Positions 31,324 through 43,600 of a stretch of 64,000 nt of DNA are shown piece after piece. The position numbers and the translations under genes were made by a program. Position 1 is the first letter of the stretch, and every line of letters starts with the position of its first letter. Source of the DNA: Ditylenchus dipsaci (Eukaryota > Nematoda > Chromadorea > Rhabditida > Anguinidae); NCBI GenBank assembly GCA_004194705.1, contig SADC01001302.1:372001-436000 (forward strand), written 5' to 3'. The notes under the pieces are model-generated. The model was not told the origin of the DNA, made no database searches, and saw nothing but the letters and a program-made list of their open reading frames with translations.

Positions 31324-33705
31324 TGTTGTATCCTTGAAAGCTTGAGAGAGAGAGACGAGAGCACACGACTGCTTAATAGCTTTATTCGGACACAAACTGA
31401 TCTGAACACAGACGTTCATACCTTTATATACTACAAGAGTAACAGACACGTTTAAATCACTACGAGACAAATGGTGATTTAAACACAGTACACAACACCT
31501 TCCCCGTACAATGGGTTGGGTGGACAGAGATTCTGAAGAATTGGAGATTCGTTTCTTCTTGGCAGCATTGGAGCATCTGTCTGGCCGAGGAACTTGGATT
31601 GTCGCAGATTGGCACTTGAGGCTTCTTTGACCGTTCCCTACACCGACCATTGGCTGCGGAATCTCTGCTGTGACTGGAGAAGACGAGAGAGCTAAGCATG
31701 ATGTTCCATTCCCTTTCCTTGAAGCGGAGCTGACTGGGAAAACACTTGCTTGCAGGCGAGACTGATAAGCATGATGATGACGCGTCCACTCCTTCCCTTG
31801 ATTGAAGATTGGAACCGGAGCTGTTTGGAGACGACATTTGCTGGAAGACGAGTTGCTTGGCTTGTCACTTTCTTCTTGGCAGGCTGCACTTGAGAAGAGG
31901 ACTGCAACTGAGAGCTTGGCAGACGACCAACAGGCTGCTTGGAACGTCTTGTACTTGACTTGCGATGAGAGCAGTTGCTTTTCCAGTGCATGAGTCCACA
32001 GATTGAGCACGGCGACGAAGGCTTGCTGCTGCGACCACTGGAAGGCTGCTGAGGGTCCTGACTACCAGTTGAGCTGAGCTGTAGCAGGTTGATTCCCTTT
32101 GACTGACTGAACTGAGAAGGCTGGTGCTTTTCTTTTGATCGCTGCTGATTGAGAGGCATGTCCAAAAATCCTAGTGCGTTGAGCGCATTGATCCCTAGGA
32201 GATTGATTGATCCATGTTGAGCCACCACAAAAGCTTGCTTGACTGAGCGACCATTGGCAGAGAAGGAAGCGATACCATCACCGAGGAACTTGCAGCTTGA
32301 CCCATTGTAGAGCCGACCCTGCCATTTGCTTCGATAGATTGGAGGCCGACCAATTGCTAGATAGGTTTCCTCATTGATTGCTGTCACTTCTGACCCAGTG
32401 TCGAGAGTGAAGAGGACGAAGCGGCCATTGACTTGCACTTGCTTCTTGATGAGCTGAGGCTTCTTACCCAACTGTTGAACTTGCACTGATTGCATTTGAA
32501 GGCAGTTGACCCCATAGCTTGATTGATTCGAAGACTTGAACTGCTTCTGGAACTTCTTCTTCGGCTGGCGGAACTGCTGAATTGCGTCACATTGCTTGCT
32601 GAGGTGACCAATTTCACCGCACTGTGGCATTCGGCATTCTTGGAGCGGCAATCGTCGGACCAATGCATTAGACCACAGCGGAAGCAGGCACTCGGCGGAA
32701 CTGAAGCTTTGCTGACTTGATTGATGTACGGACTGGAGGAAGGCTGCTGACTTCTTTCCAGATGCTTTGCTTCGGCAATTGTTGACAGGTAGCTGGCAGC
32801 TTCTTCCACAATTTCTTCGAACTTGACTGCATCTCCCTTTTCGTTGATTCGATGGAGAAGGCGGGTTCGGATAGCTGCATCTTGATTTGACTTGAGTCCT
32901 AGCAGCAGAAGAAGGCAATTGAACTCTTCCTCTTTGAGAGAGCTGAATTTGAACAAGCGGAGCTGACCCTTGAGACGGTTGATGTAGTGGCGGAATTCTT
33001 CCCCATCATCTTTGACCAGACGCAGGCATTCGAAGCGATCCACCACCAGCGAGCGAGAATGAGCGAATAATTTTAAGAGACCACTAACCGTTTCCTCCAT
33101 ATTGTAGTCGGTCACATCCTTAGGCAGGCAGCTCTTGGAGTACTCGGCGAAGGCTTCGGCAGACAGCTTGGTCATCAGGAGCTTCACTTTCGTTGATTCC
33201 ACCATATTCGGAGCTGTGCAATCGAGAGAGAATTGGAACCGCTGCATCCAATTTTGGAACTTGTTCGATCACTGTCATCAGCGCTGAAGACTTCCATGTC
33301 TGGCAATTGAGGCAACGTAGAGATAGCAGGAGGAGCAGGCTGAGCGTTGTCACCACCACCACCATTTTGCTGTTGCTGTTGGAAGAGAGCTATCATTTGA
33401 GCCATTTGATCTTGCTGAGCCTTTATTTTGCACTTGTTGAGCCTGATTCTGAGCCAATTGCTGTTTCTGAGCTTCACGGTTTTGATCCAGCATTTCTTTG
33501 AGCAGATTCAGATCCATAGCGACTGCGCCAATGTTGTATCCTTGAAAGCTTGAGAGAGAGAGACGAGAGCACACGACTGCTTAATAGCTTTATTCGGACA
33601 CAAACTGATCTGAACACAGACGTTCATACCTTTATATACTACAAGAGTAACAGACACGTTTAAATCACTACGAGACAAATGGTGATTTAAACACAGTACA
33701 CAACA
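31324..33705 (-). mobile_element. LTR retroelement with gag-protease only, identical LTRs
   Basis: LTRs of 174 bp at 31324-31497 (3') and 33532-33705 (5') read as identical; termini TGTTGT and ACAACA. The 5' LTR is followed by TTGGCGCAGTCG (primer site, tRNA-Ser type). The 3' LTR is preceded by a polypurine GGGGAAGG. Each LTR holds TATATAAAGG, an initiator-like TCAGTT and AATAAA. The 2-kb interior encodes gag and an aspartic protease but no reverse transcriptase, RNase H or integrase. A 9-bp match AAAGCATAA lies at 31070-31078 and 33706-33714, outside the adjoining inverted LTR piece. Confidence 0.85.
31690..33517 (-). pseudogene. Gypsy-like gag-protease region, frame-shifted
   Basis: Starts at ATG 33515-33517 just inside the primer site. 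A glutamine-rich N-terminus is followed by a capsid-like helical region (about 33247-32750), two CCHC zinc knuckles near 32700-32610 (CFRCGLMHWSDDCR and CGEIGHLSKQC) and an aspartic protease with catalytic LDTGSEVTA near 32400 and LLGINALNALGF downstream. A serine/glutamine-rich tail carries a third cysteine motif (CSICGLMHW) near 32000. At least two frame changes separate these parts. The LTR identity suggests recent insertion, so some shifts may be assembly errors. Pol is missing. Confidence 0.7.
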
Positions 33706-33714
33706 AAAGCATAA

Positions 33715-34711
33715 CATTATTCGTGAGGCATAGGCAGGTGGGGTGGGGCTACATAGAGGACTTATCCCTGTCAGGTTTTTGTGAAAACATTGTAGTATAA
33801 AAACACTGTAAACTCTAAAACGGTGCAGGTAAAATGAACTCAGGAGCGGCTATAGTCATCCCCAAATTTCTGGCTACGCCTCTAACTGAGATATAGACCC
33901 TTACAGTTGAGAAAGGTGAGTTAATAGAGAGAATCGAGCTATATTTTTTGGCTAGGTATAGTTGAACATCTACTCAAACCATCCTGTAGGACGAGAATGG
34001 GTTCACCCCCAAAAATGACCTAAACCAGATCTGGTTTTGCCCTATTATCATCGTTCGTGCTCTGGTGCAATGCGCTGAGTTTCTTGTACACCTAGACTAA
34101 GACTCCTACCCCGACAGAGTCCTTTTGTCTTCTGCTGCGCCATCGCTAAGTTTCTTATACTCCTAGTGTTGTTTCTCACTGGTTGAGTAGCAACTGTTTT
34201 CTTATCCACTGCTGATAATTATTACATTATATCTTCCTTTTGTGACAATCTACAAGAAAATATTTCAACAGTGTGGGCTGTAATATGAGTTCTGAAAATG
34301 GAGGGGATTTTTAATGGGACCAAATGGCTTATTAGAGAATATACGGTACATGAAAAATATGCAAAAGTTCATTTTTTAAGACAAAACTATACTGCAAGTC
34401 CAAAAAGCTGGAAAATCCTACTGTGAGCTCTGGATACCATATTCTCCCATGTAGGCGCACTCATAATATCAATTAAACCCTGATGTTTTTCTTTAAAACT
34501 TTTTCTTCAAATAATCTCATTCTAGGCTCGAGCCATTTTTTGGATAATAATTTTTGGGGATTTTTTCCGATATAAAAATGTTAACGATTTTCTGACGTGG
34601 TCCCCTTAGTTGGAACCTAGGGAAAGTGGAAAACTTTTAACGTGAAGTAAAAATTTTAACCAGATATTGAAACGCACTTCTATTAAAAATAAAAAAGGGA
34701 AAGAAATTTAG
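33715..34711. other. Intergenic, nothing recognised
   Basis: A+T-rich sequence without recognisable coding segments or clear inverted repeats. Confidence 0.35.
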
Positions 34712-34854
34712 CAATGGGACTTCTACCACCCCAACAGCCTCCAGTACAAATAGTAGAGCCAAAGCTGCACCTCCAGAAGCGACTGCAACAGCAGCTGCTG
34801 CGCAAGCTGTTAATATCAATACCTATTTTCGATGGTGACTTCTGTATTGTATAG
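34712..34854 (+). CDS. Possible terminal exon of an unidentified gene
   Basis: A good acceptor (AAATTTAG) precedes a locally G+C-richer stretch. In the frame that would follow phase 1 it encodes a proline- and glutamine-rich tail (PPQQPPVQIVEPKLHLQKRL) ending at TAG 34852-34854. In another frame it encodes an Ala/Thr/Ser-rich tail ending at TGA 34836-34838. It could be the last exon of the homeodomain gene at 29419, whose possible donors are phase 1. Low confidence. Confidence 0.25.
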
Positions 34855-35589
34855 CTTTGTTGACATTAACAAAATAACTTAATGAATTTTGCTGTCTTAA
34901 TTGATTAATATTAATTTTTAAAGCAGTCTACTGATTTGCTTTTTAAATAGTTTCCATAGTGAATTCGGTAAGTTGACTAGAATCTTGGCTTTTTTCTAGT
35001 TACTGTTTACCTATGTTTTGAATTGCTAGATGTGTGAATTTGTTTTTTTACACTTGAATGGTCTATCATGTATGATAGCCCAGATCTTTCCGTTTCTTAA
35101 AGAATTTCTAAGTTTTTTCTTGGATTGCTACTCACATTTTACGACACATAACCCTGGATTGTGAAAAATAATTTTTTTCGTGATGGATAGTTTTTCGGTA
35201 ACCGTGTCGATCTATCAGCCCCACTATTTGCTAGCACCGCTATTTGTCAAGTTAGTGGGGAGCTATTTTAGAAAATAAGAATAAAAACTTCTTTATAAAA
35301 CTCGAAGGATCCGGGTCAGCCATTTAAGTGTTAATTTAGTCTATGTTTTGGTTTGATGTTGTATAATTTTTACTTGTTTTTTACGTGACTATAAAGATAA
35401 ATTTGAAAAAGCTGGTTGTGCATGTAAAAAGGGGCTACATAACACATTCCAGCTACAGACGTAAAGACATTTGGTTTTCTAAAATCTTTTACGACATTTA
35501 CGATTTTCAAGCATTTATGCATTTAAGCTCGACCGCTCTCTAAAAGTATACGTAGACAACACTGCACGACCACAACAAAATTTATAAAG

Positions 35590-36110
35590 ACAGAAACGGG
35601 ACAGGATCCCGTACGAGATCCCGTCCCATTGGACCAAAATTTCGGACGGCTATCGATTACCGACTGTCAATGATTTTTTTTTGAAATTTGTGATCAAAAT
35701 CGTCAATTTTCAGAGCAAAAGTTTCTGGAAAGTGAACTTTTTATAACCAAAATCTCATCCTGAATCCAAATCCGTTGAGATCAGATCAAAATAATTTTTA
35801 TGGGCTGATATATAGCTATTTTGAGTGGATAGAGCAAGAATTTGGCACCATTTACCTATTTTAATGGATATCTCAGCCCATAAAAATTATTTTGATCTGA
35901 TCTCAATGGAGTCGGATTCAGGATGAGATTTTGGTATTAGGGTTGACTTTCCAGAAACTTTTGCGCTGAAAATTGACGATTTTGATCCAAAGTTTCAAAA
36001 AAAAAATTCATTGACCGTCGGTAATCGATATTTTACCCAAAATTTCACCTAAAATCCCGTCCCGGAATCGCGCCGGGTCTATTTCGAAAAACCCGGTCCA
36101 TATTTCGATT
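35590..36110. mobile_element. Palindrome inside CCCGTCCC-type hAT sequence
   Basis: Outer ends carry ACGGGACAGGATCCCGTACG and AAATCCCGTCCCGGAATCGC, like the subterminal parts of the hAT at 17729. The inner arms, about 35640-35810 and 35870-36040, are close complements (ATCGATTACCGAC, AAAATAATTTTTATGGGCTG). Non-coding. Confidence 0.5.
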
Positions 36111-37029
36111 TTTCTTAATCATTAACAGGGACTCACAGCTAACAAGGAAAGTAACGATTACACCTCTATTATATTCATATCATCTCCTATCAAGTTCGAC
36201 CACCACGAGCTCGGATACCTTTTTGGCCGCTCCAGGAATTCTTTGTCGAACGTAACTTGTGCATCCAGTCTACAAAATAACGAGGATTTGGATTTTTTGC
36301 AAACAAAAGGAAACTTCTGACAGCAAGAGTGCGCAATATAATTGTCAAGTTTAACCGTTTCAAAAAGCCATGATACCCTCACTGTGGTTCGAACTTTTTT
36401 TATCAGAATTAAAGAATTCTCAGATTCTCATGAAATCGGAGTCGAGAAACACGAACATGAGGTCGGGCGTCAGTAAAAATGCCAAGACAAAAATGCCAAG
36501 AGCAAAAATGCCAAGAACAAAAATGCCAAGAGCAAAAATGCCAAGAGCAAAAATGCCAAGAGCAAAAATGCCAAGAGCAGAAATGCCAAGACAAAAATGC
36601 CAACGCAAAAATGCCAACAGCAAAAATGCCAACAGATATATTGACAGCAATAGCTCCGGTTCTCTGTCTAGTCTTCGGGTCAATCTTTTAACTATTCCAT
36701 ACTAGCACTTTGCCTTCTAGTTTTTTTCGATTCAAAAAGTCGAATGCTTATGTATAAATTTCTGAAATGTAGAGAACCTCCTGGTACCTCCAGCATCCGA
36801 AATTTCGGACTCAGCTGAAAGTAAAATTTGTGCGCCTTCAAAGTGTTCCAAAATATTTGGCAACCCTGTAGAAGAACGTTAATACAGCAATGCTTTTACA
36901 TATGACAGCATTACAAATTGTAATTTACAATGAATTATTTACAGCTATCTCTACAAGTAACCTGCAAACGCTTGAATATATCTATTCACGAAGAAAAGGA
37001 ATAGGTAGGCAGTGCTGTCAAAAATAAAT

Positions 37030-37815
37030 GGTGTGATGGAGCTTAACCAGTTGGAAGGCGAGCATGCGCTTGTGCCAGCCTGATTGTTTGGGTGTAGAAG
37101 CCAGATTCCGACAAGTGGAAGCCAGTTGATGAGCGAACGGTATGTCTTTCTTTGCCTCGCACAAATTACATCTCTTGCTTCGTCTGTATTCGGCGAAGAA
37201 AATTCACTTCTTCATTGTTCTTAGGGCAACGAATGGTCGGTTTGTCTTCACAAGCTGTGCTCCATCAATACAATCGAAATCTTCTGGGCTCTCTAGCATC
37301 GTGTAATCGCCGCTAACCAGCTTCGCTATGGTATTATTTTGAACACTTGTTGCGATCACCTACTGAAGTTTACCTTTTTAGGAACCGACTAGATCTACTT
37401 TCGAGAGGGAATCAAGCCAATTTGGGAAGAATATCAACAATGAGATGCTCTTCATAGATGTGAAGAGAGCTTGTAAGGTTCGCCTAATTCTCTTTTGTGT
37501 TTTTTTATCTCGTTTCACGTCTATTGTTTGTAGCACACCAAGTTAAATCGCTACTGGCTGGAACTTCTCATGGCCATTCTTGGAGGACAGTTCAATGAAT
37601 TAAACCAACATATCAGTGGCGCATTACTCAATGTTTGCTCGCATGGTGACAAGATCTCGATTTGAATTGCGGACTGCAAGCCAGAAGTGGTACGTTCTGT
37701 TCAGGAAATTGTTGATTCCAAGCTTGGTCTGAACACAACAGGTTGAATTTACTTCAAGAATCCCAACCACAAGGGCTATTCAATTTCAGAAAAATTGTTA
37801 ACCTTGTTGTTTGAA
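37030..37815 (+). pseudogene. eIF4E: eIF4E pseudogene within the MULE-like element
   Basis: Cap-binding translation factor fragments in order: NEWSVCLHKLCSINTIEIFW (about 37226), NQLRYG, IYFREGIKPIWEEYQQ (about 37392), HTKLNRYWLELLMAILGGQF and GALLNVCSHGDKISI (about 37540-37670), then VQEIVDSKLGLN and a C-terminal tail. Stops interrupt it (after FWAL, before IYFREGIKP, and at the position of the conserved Trp after KISI). Intron-like segments remain between blocks, with AG and GT borders, so it was copied as DNA and not from mRNA. Not functional as read. Confidence 0.8.
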
Positions 37816-37925
37816 TGTTAAATAAATTGTGTGTTCGAGGTCGTTCCATGTTGTTCATTGGATTTTGAGAAAGCTAGTGTTGTGTAAGGGAGGTTAATAT
37901 GATGTGACACTTTTAAGTTTCTCTA

Positions 37926-38476
37926 CAGTGTTGCCCAAAAGTCTGTGCATTTTGTACCCAAAACGCAGTAAACGGATGTCGCCAAAAGTGATCATTTCCT
38001 TCACGAGGCAGAACGCCAAGGCCTAAATTTTAATTTTTTTGTGTGAAATTCAGGAGTGTGCAAAGACCAGATGGCTCAGGACCCACTCCGGAATGGCCAA
38101 AAGGCCAAAATTATTGGTTTTTAGGGGTTTACTAAAGGGGGGGGTAAACTTATTGAGAAAAACCGATTGAGCGGATCAGATTTCGGGTCCGATGGGGTTA
38201 ATCGCTCACAAATACAGGTTTATGGTGGTTTTGAGTGGTTCAGGGTGGATTTGTGAGCAATTAACCCCATCTGACCCGAAATCTGATCCGCTCAATCGAT
38301 TTTTCTCAAAAAGTTTACCCCCCCCCCTTTAGCAAACCCCCTAAAAACCAATAATTTTGGCCTTTTGGCCATTCCGGAGTTCTGCCTCGTGCAGGAAATG
38401 ATCACTTTTGTCGACAAAAAATATCGATTTTTCAAAGGAAAAGGGTACAAAATGCACGAAATTTTGGGCAACACTG
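37926..38476. mobile_element. 551-bp TA-flanked palindrome (CAGTGTTGCCC)
   Basis: TA both sides; ends CAGTGTTGCCCAAAA and TTTTGGGCAACACTG. Arms are long complements through CGGAATGGCCAAAAGGCCAA and GGGTTTACTAAAGG. Nested in the 36465-39401 element, after its eIF4E part. Confidence 0.75.
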
Positions 38477-39410
38477 TATATCGCTCTCTTGGGTCCGCGA
38501 CGTTTCGCAAAAAATTATCTTACCCTATCCAGAATCGAGCCCTGAACATGATTTGATAACGCTAAAACATCGACTTGACTGACAGGAAGATCAGTTCTGA
38601 AATAGTTTCGTATCCCGTAGAGTATCCAGATGGTAGACGGAGGCGGTGGTACCGAGAAAGTGGTACTCAGGTGGTAATACCAAGGCACTGACCATCTATC
38701 CGTACTCAGGTGGAGTGCCTAGATAATGGTACTTGGGTGGTGCTTAAAAATGGTCGTCTATTTAAATCAAAAAAGTTCGCGCTTTTTAGGTTCCAAAACC
38801 TGTTTTCTGCATTAATTAGATCATTCTAAAGATGGTTTGACACTATTTAAATTACGTTTTGCAAGATTTAAAAAAAACTGTAAAAATACCATCAAAACGT
38901 AGTTTCACTTCTGTCAAACCATTTCTAAAATGCTCGAATTAGTGCAGAAAACAGGTTTTGGAAGCCAAAAACAAAACAAAAATTCGATCCAAGTGGACTT
39001 ATCGAGGATGGATATGCACTGTTGAGTGTAAAAAGAAACCATAAAAGGTGAATGTCATTCATTTATGAAAGCACAAAGACACACAAGGAGTCCCCGAAAA
39101 AATTTAACCCCAGGGGGTTCAATTGAAACTTCTATATGAGTCAAATACGTAGCAAACTTTCGATTAAACATAACTACTTTATAAGGAAACAAGACTAGGA
39201 TCAGAATCGCAGGGGTTGCAGTCAATACATCTGTTGGCATTTTTGCTGTTGGCATTTTTGCGTTGGCATTTTTGTCTTGGCATTTCTGCTCTTGGCATTT
39301 TTGCTCTTGGCATTTTTGCTCTTGGCATTTTTGCTCTTGGCATTTTTGCTCTTGGCATTTTTGCTCTTGGCATTTTTGTCTTGGCATTTTTACTGATAAC
39401 CCATGAGGTC

Positions 39411-40673
39411 ATCTCCTCCATCTGAGCACTTTACGTGAGGTCATTCTTTACTCAAGCCACGTGATGGTTTTTAGACAGGTATTTTATTTGTGGCACCTGA
39501 TCTTCGGCAGCGGTTACTGAGAAATACTGGCATTTCTGTATTTCTGTATTCATTTATTAAGTTGACAATAGAAAAGGCTTGACCAGTAAAATTATTCGTT
39601 TTTTGCTGAAAATAAGTGAAGAAATAATGAGAAATGTATTACTTTGTAGTTTAAATTAAGCTGACTTAAATCCCGGTTATCTGCCGCTGGGTAGGTTCAC
39701 AAAATCCCGGTCCCGATCTCAATCCTGGTCGAAAATCCCTTCCCGGAATCCCGTTGGATGGCGTCTTTCTGTCTCTAAAAATTTTAATCGAAATTCAACA
39801 AAGTTCAAATTTTAAAAAACCTGCGATGAGTTTTTTCAGTACACTTTGTAATAACAGTCGGCTCCGTCCAAAAAAATCAAAGGTGTTAAAAATTCGACGA
39901 AAAAATAACTCGTCATCATTTACTCAAAACTAAAATCTGTATCATCTTTAAAAACTCTTATCTCAAAAATACCGATAGAAGTACTTTAAAAAATAAAAAA
40001 TATAAACTTTAAGAGGCATACTCGGTAATAAAAAAAGTCGCGTGAAATTTTGAGGGACAAAGATTTATATTTACCAAAGTTGCCGAGCAAGATTGTGGGA
40101 CGAGACTTTTAGGTAAGACCGAGGTTTACCAGGCCCCACTCAAATTTAGTGCCCTTTTAGCTTTAGTCATAACCCTCTAAAACTCACAAAGTTTTTTAAA
40201 ATTGCACATTTTGTCTATAAATTTTAATTTCAACCGTCAAAAATCTATTGGCTGACTCCTATGTATATTTTTTTTCAAAAATCACATTCACATTTGCGGT
40301 GATTAACAAAATGCCAAGTCACACACTTACATATTGTTTCTTGGCCGCTGTCTCAATATTTGCTAAGTCTTGTGTTGCTACCAGTTAAATATGAATACAA
40401 ATGGGGTGGTGCAAAAACAAGTAGTGGCCAGTCCATGTAATTCTCCGTGTTCCCCGCTTTCCCAATAATATTAGTACACATACCTGAGTGAGTGGCATGC
40501 AGCCAGGTCCCCTCCCTCCCGATAACACCCCTGTCCCTCCCACATATGTTTTTCCTTTTCTCTTTTATACGTGGAACCTAGTTCAAAGCTTTGAATAATT
40601 ATTGAAGAAATTTGAAGAGTTAAGTCTGCAAACAACACAACATGTATAAGTAAGCCACGATAATAGTTTGGAT
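39411..40673. other. Intergenic upstream of DENND5
   Basis: A CCCGGTCCCGATC-type hAT fragment lies at about 39665-39780. The rest is A+T-rich with no clear coding segment. The DENND5 promoter should lie at the right edge, but I see no convincing core element. Confidence 0.35.
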
Positions 40674-43600
40674 ATGGATGATTTTGGTTTGGATATGTCG
40701 GATGCCACTGCCTTGCCATCTGGTCAGAATTCCAATTTAACTTTATGTGACTATTTGGCGGTCATTGGATTTGACAAGCCGGCCGGTCTACAGGTTATTA
40801 TTGCTTTTTCAGCAGAAAACTACTTCAAAAAATACAATTTTACAATTTAGGTGGACAAATTTGCTGAATTAGCCGCAGATTTGAATAGACCTTGTTCCTC
40901 TTCCACCGCAGACTATGCCAATACATTGGAGAGTGGCTGCACAACACTGCCCTCTAAATCACCTTTAGACAGAGCATACCAAGCCAAAGTTCTGGCCCAT
41001 TACCCCAACCAAAGGGATGGATTTCCATTCGCTTATGAATCAGCAGCGGTGAGAACCACATTGAGTGAAAATTTAAAAAAATGTGTTATTTAGCTATGTA
41101 TGCCCAAAGGTCTAAAATTTTATACTGAGAGAAAAGTGCCCAAAGAGCCCAGCTTTCATTCTTTTGTGGTTGTCCGAGAAGATGGCTCTAGAATCAATGG
41201 TTGTGCTCTCATATTTTATGAGGTTAGATCACTTATTGCTAAAAGAGTTAGTAATTAAAGCCAGAAATGGTATCTAAAATTATTCTGAAATCTTTTTCCA
41301 ATACATTCCACCCTAGATTACCTGGCACCTCTAGTAGGGTGTCGAAAACTGTACCAACAATAATCTGAAAAAAGGCTTATAGGCTTTTTCCGAAGGGTTA
41401 GATAAACTGTCGGATAATCGAGGGTTGATTATAAAGGTTCGACAATTAATAAAATAAATACTGTGTTTCTGGCAGGATTTAAACTCCAGCTTATACAGCC
41501 AAATATATTGTATCAGCTAAATTCAAATTCTTACTGAATTCATGTTCAAAACTTTGACTATGGTTTGTCCTAGGAACTGCTTGACAATGGCATTCGGCAG
41601 CAGATTTACGACCTGCAAATGGAACATGTCCGCCAAATGACAGCTTCTTCTTTCTCCAATTCCATAGCTCAAGACACTAATGCTGCAAGCACTAATGGTG
41701 AAAGAGAATGTGGTATGCCTACTGGAGATCGCAGTGGTCGCCACAACAAACACCATCCACCCGGTCAAGTTACTTTTGGAATTCACACACTTCCCAGAAA
41801 ACAGTCGTCCAAAGAGGCAGAAGCACTTCCAGCAAAAGCAAAAGAGTGTCCTATTATGATAGTGTTAACAAACCCATATTTGTGTCTAAATGCCTGTGTC
41901 TGATTACAAGGATACCCATTCTTTACTCCTCCGAGAAGTTGCTCAGGTATTTGTGGATGGTTTGCCAAAGGGGCAGGAGTGTGCTTGCTAATGACACAAC
42001 TGGAGAATTGCCATTGGAAAGTCTGATGTATTGGGCATTGCATGAGGTGACTGTAAATGAATTTTTGCGATAAAAGTTGAAAGCATTACTTCGTGCGGAT
42101 CTGAATTTGTATACAGTCGAGTCTCGTTAGACTTACAAGTTCGTTTCCACCTCGGGTCCGAAATTTTTTTTACATCCTTTTTTTAAACTTTTTACTAGTT
42201 ATGATTCATTAGTCCAGTCCGAAAAATTGCAAGGATCCCGATTTTGACGATCATTTTTTTTAAATCTCAATATTTTCAGCTTTTTCAACATACCCGTGGG
42301 TACTCGATAAGCCGACAACTGATTCTAAAAAGGGAACTGATTCTAATAAGTCTTTAGGTCAGAATTTTTGAGATTTGAAAAAACGATGGCGAAATGGAAT
42401 CCGTGCGACGTTTAGTACAGTTTTTTAGATAAAAAATATTCAATGGGTTTAAAAGGCGCACGGTGGTTGGCTCTCACCTTAGGCAGAGACTTCGGAGGTG
42501 TCTAAAAAGGAGCCTCGACTGTAATAAATTTTGAAAATTTTTTTTTAAGCTCACAATTTTTCTTAGTTTTTTAATTCTTTGTTTAGGTTCCCCTGCCTAT
42601 TCCAAATACTTGTCTTCAAATATCGACTGGAGCCTGTCATCTAGTAGTGAAAAGGCCATCTAGCAATGAGCTTCCCTTCTTCGACTACCCCATAGAGAGT
42701 CTTTTCAGTTACATATCTGTCGACAAATTTCTAAAGCTGTTTACTTGTTTTCTGTTTGAACATCAGATTTTGCTCTGTTCTAAATGTAAGTTTATTCTCT
42801 AACCAAAACACACGTTTGTCATTAACCAAACCATGTAGTTATGGACAGACTGATGTTGGTGGCCGAGTGTTTGTGTTCTCTAGTCTTCCCATTTCGCTGG
42901 CAACTTACCTATGTGCCTATACTGCCATACTCTCAACTTAAGTTCATTGAAGCTCCTGTGCCATATGTTATGGGTCTTTGTTACGATGACAAAATCCCTG
43001 ATCAAATCTTCCAGGTTGGCTGTTAATTGTTGAATGAATTTCTTCAATGTGATTGACTTGTTTTAGTCCAACGTCTGCATCTTTGATATTGATGCAGGAC
43101 GATTAGACCATCCCGAAGACATTGCTCCATTTCCCAGGCAAAGGCAAATAGCTTTGGAAATCGATCACATCTTGAAAAAGTGAGAAATTTAAAATCTTTG
43201 CAATTTTCTTGATTATTCGAGAGACGGTTTGCAAATTTTGCAAGTGCAAAGCAGAAACAACCCACCCCTAATCTCATATCTAAGTTCAAAAAATAAAATG
43301 AAGTCAAAAAATGGAACCGACTCTTCACTGGATACCAATTCCTTCGGCAAATTCATTAAAAAAAACCATCAATAGTACCTTTATTCAGATTCCGACCACA
43401 AAAGCCAGTTCAAATCCAGCCAACTACCTCATCTTCAGCCTTCTCAGCTGAGAAGCCTTATCAATCCGCACCTCCACTACCAGAAGACCCTAATCGCCCG
43501 GTAGTTGTGATGCGTAATAAGCACAACCAAGAGGGTAGTAGATCTAGCAGGAGCTCCAACAGACCAAGGTGAATTGTGGAACATGAAGAGGATGTCCAGA

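Larger units (their letters stand above)
36465..39401. mobile_element. MULE-like element carrying an eIF4E pseudogene
   Basis: 9-bp duplication CATGAGGTC at 36456-36464 and 39402-39410. Both ends start GG, converge on TCAGTAAAAATGCC and continue as about ten 15-bp AAAAATGCCAAGAGC units on each side (36475-36635; complement at 39230-39395). The 2.6-kb interior holds an intron-bearing eIF4E pseudogene, a TA-flanked palindromic MITE (37926-38476) and another palindrome (about 38770-38965). No transposase seen. The structure resembles a Pack-MULE. Confidence 0.85.

Noticed and set aside
31801..32920. A cellular serine-rich zinc-finger protein
   Set aside because: It lies between identical LTRs and has gag zinc knuckles and a retroviral-type protease motif.
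36475..36640. CRISPR-like array of direct repeats
   Set aside because: Repeats are contiguous without unique spacers and the genome is animal nuclear.
36475..36700. Open frames coding repeated MPRAK pentapeptides
   Set aside because: The 15-bp tandem word stays open in several frames and on both strands, and the mirror copy at 39230-39395 does the same. It is an element arm, not a gene.
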